Source: Arachnopeziza araneosa
Taxonomy: Eukaryota > Ascomycota > Leotiomycetes > Helotiales > Arachnopezizaceae
Length of the DNA stretch: 64,000 nt
NCBI GenBank assembly: GCA_003988855.1
Contig: QYAI01000055.1
Coordinates: 186,001-250,000, forward strand
Reading direction: 5' to 3'
The position numbers were made by a program, and so were the translations under genes. The notes under the pieces are model-generated. The model saw only the letters and a list, made by a program, of their open reading frames with translations. It made no database searches and was not told the DNA's origin. Positions 45,730-57,311 of this stretch are shown in pieces (position 1 is the stretch's first letter; each line of letters begins with the position of its first letter).

Positions 45730-47276
45730 ATGTCGTTCTCTTATATCTTGCCACCTCGCTGGTTGCTGGGCCTAGGAGCCCTTTGCGTCCTCTCCTCTCT
45801 CATTTTCCTTGCACTCAGCCAGCGCCGCAGGGACGCCGTACTCAGAAGACTCGATCTACATCGGCGGCGAGCTTCGGGGGCGTCGACCCCACCGCGGTCC
45901 TTTTCTCCCAGCAGGAAAGCGTCCATTTCAGTCTGCGAAACGCCGGATTATCTCACCGCTTTCCCGCCGTCGAGAAGGGCGGCACTGACCCAGCTGGCTC
46001 AGAAGAATGAGAAAGTGCACCGAGAGCAAGAACCAGCCGTGGACTTTCTCGTCAAGGACGCCTTGCCGATGGCACGGTCGTACCATCTGGAGAACGATGT
46101 CCCGAAATATACGCCGACTGGGTTTTCGACAGCCGAGATCAAGTCGCTGGGAGATTTCCCTGCCTATGATGTTCTGAGTGGTGTTCCACTACCGGAGCCC
46201 TATGAGGGGTTTGATCCCGCAAGAGCCCTTCCCAGACCATACCGTCCATTCAGATGGGCCTACCATCAAACCATGTGTACGTCGTTACACCCGAAACCCC
46301 TAATCCCAACTAACATCTACTCCTAGCTCTTACCAAGATGGAACCTGATTGGTGGTTGGAAGTTGAAAATACCTATGTCACTCGCGTCAAGGAGCGCCAA
46401 GAACTCTTCCGTGAGTATGGCAGCAAAGTCCTCGATTACTTGCCAGGCTCGGAACTCGCTTGCAAAGAACTCATGGAAATGTGTCTTCTCTTCTACAGTA
46501 CCCGCTACCCTTCCCTCTTCAGTCTCTCTTCGGACAAGACAATCTTCACAAACAACCTCCTCCATACCACCACCGAGATTAAGCGCTTCCACCCCCTTCA
46601 CATCCTCCTCAACCACGTCCCTGAAGACTTCGCCATCATGCTCCGTAACGAGGAGGATGGCATGTACTACTTCCGCGCAGGCGTCATCTGCTCCTCTCTG
46701 GGCTGGAATGTCGGAACTAAGATTGGCATGGGTTTGAAAGATATCCACGCTAAGATCCCGGATTATAAAGAAAAAATGTCGTTTTCGATGGACCGTTACT
46801 TTTCCAAAATGCCAACTAACATGCCTATCCAACGTGGGAGCTGGGGTTTGGAGGTTGGAAGTCCTCTGTTCATGCCACCCGGCCATCCGCACGAAAAACT
46901 TCGCGAGGTTCAGAGCGCTGAGTTGGGCATCGAGCATTGTAATCTGAGAGTGGATTGGCAGACGTTAAGGAGGCTGCCGTTGAGCGCGGGTATCGTATTC
47001 AATTTCAAAGCGGTCTTTACGCCTATTGAAGAATTCAGAGATGAGCCTTATATACCTGCGCTGGTGCTGAAGGTCTTAAAAGAAGGGAAAAGAAACCTCA
47101 TGGACTACAAAGGAACGTGGCACGTAGAGCACGTGGTGGTGCCAAAATTGGAGGAGTGGGTAAAGGAGCAGGAGCAGAAAGGTATCGTGAAGAAGGAGTG
47201 GGAAGTGGCGACCTTGGAAGAGAGTCCTTACTTCCCCGGGTGGGAGGAGAAGTGGAAAAGGCAGCAGGGCTTCTGA
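45730..47276 (+). CDS. Heme-dependent oxidative N-demethylase family protein (DUF3445), membrane-anchored
   Basis: Exons 45730-46276 and 46327-47276 give 498 aa. An N-terminal hydrophobic anchor (WLLGLGALCVLSSLIFLALS) precedes an Arg-rich stretch. The family body includes RPFRWAYHQTM | SLTKMEPDWWLEVENTY across the intron, GSELACKELMEM, VPEDFAIMLRNEEDGMYYFRAG, ICSSLGWNVGTKIG, YKEKMSFSMDRYFSKMP and RGSWGLEVG. Bacterial members bind heme in a PAS-like alpha subunit and oxidatively demethylate dimethylamine. The fungal substrate is unknown. The ending EESPYFPGWEEKWKRQQGF is intact. The frame at 46363 that overlaps it is a shadow. Confidence 0.88.
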
Positions 47277-49597
47277 AGAGAGGCGTATGGAGACGGATCC
47301 GAGAGCTGTGGAGAGGGTTTTCGACAAGTAGATAAATGATAAACGCAAGCATTGATTATCTTTTATAACAGATTCTTGGTACGAGGGGACTATACGGAGC
47401 TCTGTTGAAATGTTAATGCGTGTCAAAGTCTGGGAAAGGTGTTTATGGGAACGTGTTAAGCCGCTCTGGGGTCAATCATCACTCGGCAAAGTGGAAGGTG
47501 TTAATAATCTCTTCTACAACCAGAAATTCCGGTTATACCACTAGAGTTGCATATCGAAGCGGCTTCTTACACAGAAGCACGCGAACAAATTAAAAAAAAA
47601 CCTCCTAAATTTGACAGTGTTGTTCATCCACCACCTGCGTAGGACGCTTGTCGGCTTCATGGGGAAAATGCTAGACTTACTTGGTTCTTTGCAACCTCAA
47701 TTAGCATCCTTGCTCATGAGCCGGCAAAGATGATTTCCTTTCCTAGTCTTCCTAGTTCAGGTAGTTCAGGTCGATGGGGAAGAACGGCATTTGAAAAACT
47801 CGTGTAGGTTTCAGCATCTGTGCCCATCTTTGGCAGCCGCATCGGTCAAGACTGTATGGACACCGTCTTATGACGACGTGGAAGTCTATTGGTGGGCAGC
47901 TAGAGATCCTAGAGGCTCTTTTGGCGTATCGTTAGAAAAGGCATGTAGCGTGAAGTTATCAGAAGACTTGAGAACGAACTTAATTCTACCAATACCAAGC
48001 AAGATCAGCACATCAGCAAATTAAAAGATCAAAGCGTAGCTGAATGTGCCTAGATTCGTCGAAGTTAATGTCACACCGTTCTCGAATTAAAACAGAGGAG
48101 AAGCTTGTGATAGGTCCCGTAGGAGATGATCGCTGAAAAGCTAGCAAGTGAACGATATTGGGTGCAGTTGGGTGGATCGCATTGCACATCAGAGGGGCCC
48201 AGATGTAGGTTCACAACTATGGATCACATATCTGCCGCAGGTATGGGCTGACGACGCCGAATTGAAGCGTTCATTGCTAAGTGATAAGACGAAGAAGAGT
48301 ATCATAACAATCAGAGCGTTGTAAACGGAGATTGATCATATGGAATCTGCTCATGGTCCGAATTCAGGTGCGAACGCAAAGGGTATCATTGGGTCGGAAT
48401 TCAAATCCGGGGATACTGAGGACACAGAGATTACTTGATCAGGCCAAGGATAAGGACTCGTAGTTGTCAAAGGTAAAAGAGCCGTGTTCCCACTAAGGAG
48501 ACTCATTCAAAATCAATATCACCGCCGCATCCCATGGAACCCGTGAGGAACTTCTGCCAACACAATCAGGAACTCGACCTGTCATCTCTCCCATTTGCGA
48601 GTAGGTCCTCTCTCGAGCTCGTCGAGCTATCTCCATCGTTCCCATCTGGCGTGTTGTCTCTGCGCAAGAGGGAAATTGTTGTTGTGCTGTTGGTGTGGTT
48701 TTGATCGCTCCCCTCCCTCGTTCCTCTGCACAGCTCCTTTCCATCATCCAGAAGCCTAGCGCTCTCAAAGGCCCTCCGAGTGACTCATTCTGACATTGCG
48801 GGCCTCTTGGATGGATGATATTTAGGTTGGAAGACAGGACTTCTCCTTGGCGTCAACCCAACCCCCAACGCCGGGGATTCCTCCTATGGCCTCTGAGCGC
48901 TGGACTAGACACAGTTACCACAGTTGTCCTGCAAGAAGCAGAAGTATGCGTGCTAGACAGACCTGTCCAGACTCTGATATCCCAATCTCGTTCGGACCAC
49001 TGACTGACCTAACAAGGAATCACTAGCCAACACAGTTGGGAGAGACTGTCTCTCGGAACCGGCGATGCCTCCGATCATGAACTTAGGAAAACCCTTGCAA
49101 CTCTGATTTGTCGGACGATGCTCACAATTCATGGTTCGAGGGCTCATTCCAAAAAGACTTGGCTGATCGGTACATCGCACAAACGCTTGCGCATCGCCAC
49201 CGACGTCCCTACGATGCCATTTGTCTCAAGCCCCAACGACCAGGCGATTTTGTGACTTCCCTGAGACCAACTCTAGTCCCGGCTGGCCATCGCCTTCTCT
49301 CTTTTCCTCTTGTGTCTGAGAAAGCTCACAAAGTCCCAAAGCAATAATGCGCTTGTGGACATTCTCTGAGGGCTGCTGGATCGATATCGTGTAGTGTACC
49401 TGCTACGCTCGAGACTACGCCGTGATATCTTCCAACGCGCCACCTCTCCTGGCTGCGTTTGGCTTAAGGACCTTGCCCTATCACGACGAGGACGACGTCG
49501 CCCCTCCCGGCTCATTGGGACCCTGCGTGCGGAAACCAGCCCGATCCGATCTTGTACACATTCCTTTCCGTTACACTCTCTCCTCGGTTGAAATACA
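47277..49597. other. Gene-poor interval (2.3 kb)
   Basis: Only short frames are present (47791-48024, 48493-48768, 49273-49620), without recognisable content. The right end is the former upstream region of the decayed Zn2Cys6 gene. Confidence 0.5.
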
Positions 49598-52075
49598 ATG
49601 AACATAGATTCAGCGAGCAACAGCTCAGGACCAGCCTCGAACCCAAGGGCTTCCCGGAGTCAAATTGCAGCCCAGGCCTGCGAGACGTGCCGGCAAAGAA
49701 AGCAGAAATGTGATGAAGCGCGACGAAAATGCAGTCTTTGCCAGCGGATGAAGCTCGAATGTAAATATCGGGAACCGCAACCAACAAAATAAGTACTACA
49801 GAGGATCACGCCTTCTAGCCCTTACGGCTTTTAGGCGTCAAGTCTTCTTGTTCTGTCAACGTTCATGGGTTCATGTTTATTTCGAGTTTCACTGTGGAGC
49901 TTACTGAGCTTTTTCTCCTCCAGGAAAGATTAGACCCTAGTTGAGATTCTCGACGGATTAAAGCGGATTGAGATGAAAGTTGACCGAATTCCTACCCACC
50001 GAATGCCTACTGGCTTTGGCTCTATGCAAGCATCCCCTTCAAGCCAACCATCTTTCAATGCCGAAAATGATAGCAAATCTTTCTCTGCATCGTCATTTCA
50101 TCCCAGTTCAAGTCGCCTGACAAACCAATACCAAGCATACCGTCATACCACCACAGCTCATCAAATATTGACATGGCCTGCTATCCAACATCTGCTTGAA
50201 ACCACGTCATCGAACTTAGGGGACTTTCACTCTTCTCGGCTGGCTGGGTCAACATTCATGATCCAGCTACAGAAAGCTATGCAACAAAGAGGAATTCAAA
50301 GTTTGCCTCTGGATGATGCATTTCAAGAGCGTCCATTCTTTGGGATGCAATCCCAAGCCGCCAGAGTCGCTGGAGGCGCGAGGAGAACATTCACAATCCT
50401 GACCCTCAAGCGAATGCATGATTTAGCAGATGCATATTTTGATACGTTCAACTTTCTCTATCCTTTCATGGATAGACAAAGCTTCATGTCGGAAACTCTG
50501 GCTACTGTGAATATAGAAGGCTTTGATGGTGACACAACATCAGTGCTGGCTCTCCTGGTCTTTGCGCTTGGAGAAGTAGCTATTGAGGAGTATCGTGGTT
50601 CGCCAGTTGATGTCTACAAAGGACGCCCAAGTGGTATCAGAGGTGGCTCGATCACGAAACCTCCTGGCCTTGCTCTCTTCAACGAAGCAAGAAAGACCAT
50701 CGGATTTGTGTTAACAGATTGTGATCTCATAAATGTTCAAATCTTCTCACTCGCCGCGTGTGTAGACCCAAAACGCTCAACATATGCTGAAGAACGTGAG
50801 CACTGACAGTTTTCTTCCCAGACTTTACTACCAGGCGTGTTCCCACCATGTGGTAAGCACCATCTGTTGAAGTCATCCCTCGACGACAAAAAGATAGCTC
50901 ATATACTGCTAGGAATTCTGGCGAATGACAGGCTCAGCGTCTTCTGCCTGTCAAATCTTGATCACGTGGTAGATTCTCTCTTTCTTATGTCATGACACTA
51001 CTGATCATTCCGTTGGAAGATCGTGTAGGTATGCCGCGACTCGATGTTCCCTCCTCTCAGGCCGATGAGCAGGGAAGCGAATCATCTCATTTTAAATATC
51101 ACTATGCTGCTCAAGTGGTTCTTCGGCGTCTGTGTGCCGATCTACATCATCATATTACACAAGGTCAGTCTCGCCCAACATATTGCGGTTGCCAGAAACG
51201 ACGTTGTTATTCATGAGGCCCTCAACTGACAGAATCCCAGCAAGCTCAAATTCCGATCCCTCTTCAAGTAATAGTCCCACAATCAACACCCTAAACGACC
51301 TTCTTTCGGACCTTACTCAGTGGCGCGGGATGCTCCCTAGAGAGCTTTAATGGCCAGAAGAGGACCCTACTGTATTCCCATCCTCCCAAACGGACAGACT
51401 GGGGGAATCCTTTCCTTCACCTCTTGACCCTAACCTACCCCAACTCCAGCACACCAAGGAACCTCTCTTCACCACGAACCCGAACGCTAACCTTGTTTAC
51501 TATTGATACGCTTATGATATACAAGTTGCATTACTTCGAACTCGGTACTACTACGCGAAGTTTATGATTCACCGGCCATTCGTGTACAAAGAACTTCATT
51601 TCCAGGACCATATAACGGAAGCGGACGCCAAAGCCGTCGCTGAATGTTGACATGTAAGTTGATCCGTTGCATAAACAGCGACACACAACTCACGGCAGCA
51701 GTCTTGTCTCAAATGGCCACTCATACTCTATCCTGTTTTGACTCGCAAGCGTCTCATTCCATACCTGTTCTGCTGGTCTCAGATATTCATGTCCATCCTC
51801 CTCATCATTCATCTAACAAAACATAACCCTATGCTTCACAAGATTCGGGCGGAACTCTGCGGGCCGCAGTTTGAAGCCGATATTGAGGCGAGTATGAATC
51901 TGATGATTGACTGAATACGAGACCTGGAAGAGTCCGACCCCATTGCGAAGTGGTGTTACAATATTCTTCAGCCAATATATAAGCTTGAACCTGATAATCA
52001 ACTGGATTCGAGATCTGAAGGGAGTCTGATCCTATCGTGAAGTGGTGTTACAGTGGTTTCAACCGGTCTATGACC
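49598..52075 (+). pseudogene. Decayed Zn2Cys6 transcription factor
   Basis: Remnant of a binuclear-zinc regulator with a fungal-specific transcription-factor middle domain. The zinc cluster is intact (CETCRQRKQKC ... CSLCQRMKLEC, about residues 28-55). The first intron donor reads ATAAGT instead of GTAAGT (49789), and TAG at 49931-49933 interrupts KD*TLVEILDGLKRIE. A long open part follows (49973-50757; RMHDLADAYFDTFNFLYPFMD). Then come YYQACSHHV and FWRMTGSASSACQILIT. About 30 expected codons are missing before PLEDRVGMPRLD. In-frame stops follow at 51348-51350, 51504-51506, 51648-51650 and 51912-51914. Downstream domain sequence remains readable (ALLRTRYYYAKFMIHRPFVY, RLIPYLFCWSQIFMSILL, LHKIRAELCGPQFEADIE). 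Confidence 0.85.
51911..52075 (+). repeat. Diverged tandem duplication of the pseudogene 3' end
   Basis: Two copies of about 75-85 bp share CGAGA(C/T)CTG ... GAAGTGGTGTTACA. The first (51911-51995) encodes IRDLEESDPIAKWCYN, and the second (52002-52075) gives the equivalent in shifted frames. Copy 1 has TGA where copy 2 keeps TGG (52003-52005), showing the ancestral Trp codon. Confidence 0.7.
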
Positions 52076-52619
52076 CTGACTTGTTACCGGGATGGCGGCC
52101 TCGCTAAAAGAGGATGAATGAATGTTTTATGTTTGTATGATGATAGGGGGCGGTCTTGAAAGACATCTTCTGGTTCACATGCATAAGAATACGAAGGAAG
52201 GCTGATGGATGCATTGCGAAAGGGGATCTAGACGGTTGTCCATTTACGCGATGTTTATGTGTCCTGTTTAGACTGAACGACCAACTAGCAGTTAGCAAGT
52301 CACGGTAGTGGAAGCAGTAAGTTGCACTATCTATCCCCAATTGGGATGAGAATACACGGTTCCACCTCAATCAACTGATTAGTTTGTTGGTTATTGGAAG
52401 AAAAGTACATGTGCTGCAAAGAGGTTGCAAACAGCATCTACTCGCTAAATATTTGATATTAGGAGTAGAAGTGGGTACTTAGCTATACAACAACAAGCTT
52501 ATAATCCGGATAACATAGTATCGTGATTTTAGTTGAAAATGAATAGCCAGCTAAGGCTAACAGATCAATGCCAAGACCCGCTGCCCACATCGTTAAGCAT
52601 CTCTGACCCAGAGCTGCAA
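52076..52619. other. Intergenic, AT-rich, no gene seen
   Basis: Lies between the pseudogene and the 3' end of the dienoyl-CoA reductase gene. Only short frames, none recognisable. Confidence 0.5.
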
Positions 52620-53753
52620 TTACAGCTTCGAACTTTTGCTTTTCCCTCCTCTCGTAAAGGTATCATCGAGCAAATAATCTGGATATGGCTTCCCGGTCCC
52701 TGGCGCTCCTGGCATTCTCCAACTCGCACCGTCAATGACCAACACATCACCGTTGACATAGTTTCCTGCATCACTAAACAGGTAAATCGTCCCATCCGCA
52801 ATCTCCTTCACCGTGCCATACCTCTGCAATGGCTCTTTCTTAAACGCCGCTCCACTCCTCTCGGCCTCTCTATTTCCTAGCCGTTCCATACCCTCTGTAC
52901 CTGTGATCGGTCCGGGGCAGATCACATTCGAAGTTATTCCTCGGGGACCATATTCTAGAGCAGCACTTGTGGCTAGGGCGTCGACACCGGCTTTTGCGGC
53001 TGCCACATGAGCTTGGAGTGGCATGCCGGTGTAGTGAAAAGAGGCGGACACAAAAATGATACGTCCGCCTGTCGAGGGGTTGTGGCCGGTATTGTGGTTT
53101 CGGCTGGCGGAGTCGATGAGGTGAGGGAGTGTTGCTTTGAGTGTGTTGAAGGAGCCGAGAGTATCGATTTCGAGGACGGTTTTGAAGGCATTGGCGGAAA
53201 GAGCGGAGATGGGTGCGAGGAAATTACCAGCTGCTCCAGCGCTATCATGCATCAACAACTAAAATACGTAGTATATGGAAACTTGGAGTGCACTTACATT
53301 ACAAAGTCAATGCCTCCTAGCTCCTTCGCACATCTCTCCACGGCAGCCTCGATATTTTCAATCTTTCTGACATCAACAGCTCCGATTCCTAGGACCTTTG
53401 CTCCATTTCTTGCCGTTGCTATGCTCTTGGCCATGCTCTCCGTCTTCTCGACACTGCGGCCGATAATACACGCATTGGCTCCTAGATGAACCATGGCGCG
53501 AACTTGCGCACTACATATCTGTTATTCTTGAAATTAGCATTCTCGACTTGAAGCAAATAGAAGGATAACGTCATGTCTCAAAATCACATCTATCTCAAGG
53601 GCATTACTCACTGTGCCAGCTCCTCCTGTGCAAAATACAACTTTGTTGTCTGAAGATGCGGATTAGCTTGGATTCCACGAGGATGTGAGATCCTTTACCA
53701 AAGATGCCATCTCGCCAGACATCGGAGAGGTACTCTGATCTTGGTAGGGCCAT
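52620..53753 (-). CDS. SPS19: Peroxisomal 2,4-dienoyl-CoA reductase (SDR)
   Basis: Auxiliary enzyme of beta-oxidation of unsaturated fatty acids, reducing 2,4-dienoyl-CoA with NADPH. Predicted exons are 53753-53699, 53649-53612, 53518-53298 and 53241-52620 (311 aa). The start is MALPRSEYLSDVWRDGIF. The cofactor motif is spliced from two exons (VVFCTGGAGT | ICSAQVRAMVHLGANACIIGR). The exon 3-4 junction gives IDFV | IAGAAGNFLAP. Substrate-site residues of this branch (FVSASFHYTGMPLQAHVAAAKAG) replace the usual SDR YxxxK, as in known dienoyl-CoA reductases. ICPGPITGTEGMERL and NGDVLVIDGASW follow. The C-terminal tripeptide SKL is a type-1 peroxisomal targeting signal. It is divergent from ATG33 over 345 bp. 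Confidence 0.95.
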
Positions 53754-54098
53754 CCTGTGATATTGGTGCTTGCTTCTGTTCGACAATCGTGGACAAGTAG
53801 AGGAGAAAGAAGAGCTGGCAAGATCTGGTGGATGATACTGTAGTGATCGATACGAGACCTCGGACGGCCGACGTGAACCTCGGCTCCTTAGCCAACCAGT
53901 CACAAGCGTCTGATTGCCTCGATTGTTTCAGGCACCACCAAACGAACTAGCTCACGCCAGGGTCTCTGACTGACAGCTCAAGCACAACACCCCGACGCCA
54001 ACAACAGCTTTCGACGTCGCCACGGACATACCGTCCTTTCTCTGGTTCGCGACCACAGACTCAACACATCTCCGAGTGGGAGATAGATTGAAGCAACG
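53754..54098. promoter_or_regulatory. Divergent upstream region, SPS19 / ATG33
   Basis: 345 bp between the divergent start codons, with no gene. I found no convincing oleate-response-like element by eye. Confidence 0.45.
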
Positions 54099-54816
54099 AT
54101 GGCCACACGAACGGTCTCTACCCTCAAGTTCGTGGGCTCCATATCGTTGGGTCTCCTTACGGTTCGATGCCCCTCCACTCCCGTCCCCTCCCCGCAGTTC
54201 CCTCTTGAATATTGAGGCTTGTCTTTTGTTATCTGGTCTACGAACTGACAAGCTGTAGGGCTTCTCATACACCCTCAGCACCTTGACTGTCCCAACATTG
54301 CTTACCCTCCCATCCGCCTCAACTGCCTCCAAAGCCTTCCAAAATCTCGAATCGCTCTCCCTCGTGCACCTGCGCACATTAGCATCCATCTCAGGCTCCT
54401 CATTCTTCCTCGCATATCTCCTCTCTCCGCGGAGCCAGAAACACCCCTACCTGCTATGGACGACCCTCTTTGTAGGAGCATCTGGACTCACTGATATCAT
54501 CCTCCCCTACGTTATAGCTCCCAAGACGGCAGCGAAGCCCGTTCGGCAGCAGCAAGAAAAGAAAAGCAAGGGGAAGCAGAGAATGGATATGAGCTACGAG
54601 GTTCTGGGTAGCGGTGCTAGTGATAGAGACTCCGAAGGAACGATCAGTGGAGAAGAAATGGACGAGGACGTTAACGGAGAAGAGGTCCGCGTACAGATGG
54701 AGGGATTTATGACGAATCAGATGGTACGGACAGCTGTCTCAGCATTAGCATTTGCGATGAGTGTGGTGGGGATCTGGGGTGATGGTGCAGCAGACTTGGT
54801 TATCATTGAGATGTGA
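54099..54816 (+). CDS. ATG33: ATG33-like mitochondrial outer-membrane mitophagy protein
   Basis: Exons 54099-54161 and 54259-54816 give 206 aa. The protein starts MATRTVSTLKFVGSISLGLLT | GFSYTLSTLTVPTLL. Hydrophobic segments are near residues 8-30, 55-75 (LASISGSSFFLAYLLSP), 80-100 (YLLWTTLFVGASGLTDIILPY) and the C-terminus (VRTAVSALAFAMSVVGIWGDG). The order of segments, the RHPYLL-like QKHPYLLW motif, the charged disordered loop (SGEEMDEDVNGEEV) and the final VVGIWGDG match Atg33. In yeast that protein assists mitophagy in stationary phase. The intron donor gttcga is non-standard but restores the family N-terminus. Confidence 0.8.
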
Positions 54817-56540
54817 GGGGATATGACATGGTTATGGAAACAGGTTTGGTCATGCTTGCAATCGTAGTCCTCGAAATGGATAGCACCTGGTGATTGTATG
54901 GAATTGGGATAGGATGGACGTCGGAGGAAACGTCTGTCGGCCGGAAGATAGATACTCGACTACAGTTTCTTCACTCAATATTTTTGGATTAGGGCCTTTG
55001 TTGCACCACGTTTTCACTGGTGGTTGTTAGATATTTTGTCTAGCTACAAATATTCATTAGCAGTGTGACGCTTCTCTGCTCTAAGCTTCGAGACTGTTTC
55101 ATCTTTAGTTTTCGGCATCTAGATAAGCCTGAAACTGGTGGCCAAATTGCTCACCAGCCTTGAGCTGGTCCGTCCGGCGGAGACTAGAAACTGAGCAGCG
55201 CTCGTCAGCTAGAATAATAGAGTTTATCAAATCATTTCATTTTGATGGTCTAAGCCAAAGGTGGAAAATGAGGTCTGGTTTCGAAATTCTCAGCCGCCTC
55301 TGAACCTGTTTCGGAAAATCAGTTGATCCTCTCCAGCTATCGACGTTTGCTTAACTACCGAAGGCTGGTTTGCATCCGCAGGACACAGTTCCCTCTGGAG
55401 CGGAATTTCAGGCAAGGCTCGAAAGGATAAGAACCCGAGTCCATGACGGCAGTGATCTCATGCATTGGGCTTATTGGAATAGGTGGAACAATAGCGCTCT
55501 CGCATTTGTTTGATAGGTGGATTGCGCTCCACAGCTCAAGTTTCAAAGCATTTTCTGGAAAGTTTCAGAAATACAGTCAAACGGGTTGGAGACGCAAGCC
55601 TCTTATATCAGATGCATGAACTCCTGCATCTGTGGGGATGTTCTCGGAGCCACAACGAAATATCAGCCAAAGGGAAAACATCGGACGAATTGCTTTGACG
55701 CTGGGCCGGTCGCCGCGGTAGCTTCCGAAATAGGGAAAAGTCGATGCTTTGGCATGATTGAATTTGCGCTGAATGATGGATCAGTGGGACATTTGCCACC
55801 ATCTGGTCTGTATCGGGGAGCCAGAGATGCATAATGCCCATCTCGAGTTCTGGCCGTATGGCCAAAAAGAGGAGAAAAAAGAAATGCAAAATAAAAAGGA
55901 GAAAAGGGTCATGTCGGGCTCAAGAGCCGCAACCCAGTTCGACAAACAAAAGAGCCAGTGCAGCACGGCAATTTTCCAGATGACTTGGACCTTTTGGTGG
56001 ATGGAAGCGCTAGGCTTGGGAAAGAGGCGAAAGAGCCGTTACGGATTGCAGGGTAAGGTTAGTCGAATCTCCTCCCCGGTGTCTCAGGTTCTGGTGCCGT
56101 TCTTACAGTTCGCCATGATGATTGTTCCTGTGCTGTGCTGTGCTGTGCGGTGCTCTCACTCTCAGCCTCTCACATGCTGCATGTCGGCCGGGACGAGAAC
56201 TCACAAGCCACCTCGTGGCTCCCAACAGTGTTCTGGACGACCCTCATGCCGCCTGGGATGCACGGCACTTCATCAGTCGATATCTCATGCCATCCCCTTT
56301 GATCATCCACGCTGCACAGACCGCTTGGGGATGGAAGTTTCTTTCTTCTTTCCCGCTATGACGAGGTTTCTGGCTGGCGGGGTCCCCCCAATGGCGGAAG
56401 CTTTGCTGCGTGGGATGGCATGAGGAGTCAAGATGCTGGTGGCCTCATTGGGAAAGCGCAGCAATTCGTTGCGGCTTCGCGAGTGTTGGACGACGGCATT
56501 GTCTGTCGGGCGCGCAGAAGATGGAGGGTGGAGGATGGAA

Positions 56541-56570
56541 GATGGGAGATGGAAAGATGGGAGATGGAAA
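56541..56570. repeat. 15-bp minisatellite, two units
   Basis: Two perfect copies of GATGGGAGATGGAAA, flanked by related GATGG-rich sequence. Confidence 0.75.
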
Positions 56571-57278
56571 GATGAAAAAGGTGGAAGATGGATGCGTCGC
56601 TTATGCCACCCAGAAGGGTGCCTGGTCCGCAGGTTTCTTCAAACCTCTGCGTTACAAAGAGGAAGATTCCGAGTCCCTCATTTCTTCATCTGTCGGCGCC
56701 GGGCATGAAGTCCACGCTCGTTCAAAGACTCGTCCCGGCGGCGCATCGACACCAGGACGAGGCTCAACCTCCACGACGACGCGATTCGGGACGATGGATG
56801 CAGAACCATCGATCATGGCCGGTTAGTAGGGAGCCACCGGCATCGCAATCACTGGCATGGGACAGCATGGTGCAAGATTTATTACATTTGGTGGTGGTTT
56901 GCTGGAAGCGCCGCATCTGCGAGTGGTAGAAGATGGACTCCCTAGCCTATATTGCTGTCCTGGTAAGTCGGGGAGTGAGGGACTCGCTGATCTCGTGTCA
57001 CCACGTTTTCTCCCAGCACCAGGGTGCCGCCGCCGCCGCCCAGTGCCCTCGCTGACCTATTGCCCTCCCGCCCGCATACGCAGCCCTTGGGGGGGGGGAT
57101 GATTCGATTCTTGCGGCGTCAACTCTTGACGACATGAACTGAGAAGGGGAGAGAAACGTGGTGAGGTGAGGTCAGGTCAAGGTCCCTCTTCGCGCTCGGC
57201 TAAGCCGCTTGGACCTCGAAATGCTCACTCAACAACACCATGTCAGGGCCCTCTCACACAGACAGACTCTGTGCACCC

Positions 57279-57311
57279 AGCAGCACCAGCACCAGCACCA
57301 GCACCAGCACA
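57279..57311. repeat. (CAGCAC)n microsatellite
   Basis: About five CAGCAC/CAGCAG hexamers. They create a His/Gln-rich shadow frame. Confidence 0.8.

Noticed and set aside
48385..48420. tRNA B-box-like ATTCAAATCC
   Set aside because: No matching A box or cloverleaf in the preceding 60 bases.
49273..49620. 115-codon minus-strand ORF upstream of the regulator relic
   Set aside because: Arg/Ser-rich, no domain. It overlaps the start of the zinc-cluster coding region in antisense.
50758..50820. Stop at 50804-50806 as another nonsense mutation in the Zn2Cys6 pseudogene
   Set aside because: It lies in a plausible intron (gtgtgt...ttcccag) that joins SLAA to LYYQACSHHV, so it is not evidence of decay.
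55773..56423. 216-codon plus-strand ORF
   Set aside because: No domain, low-complexity ends, includes a GTGCT microsatellite. The overlapping frames are equally open.
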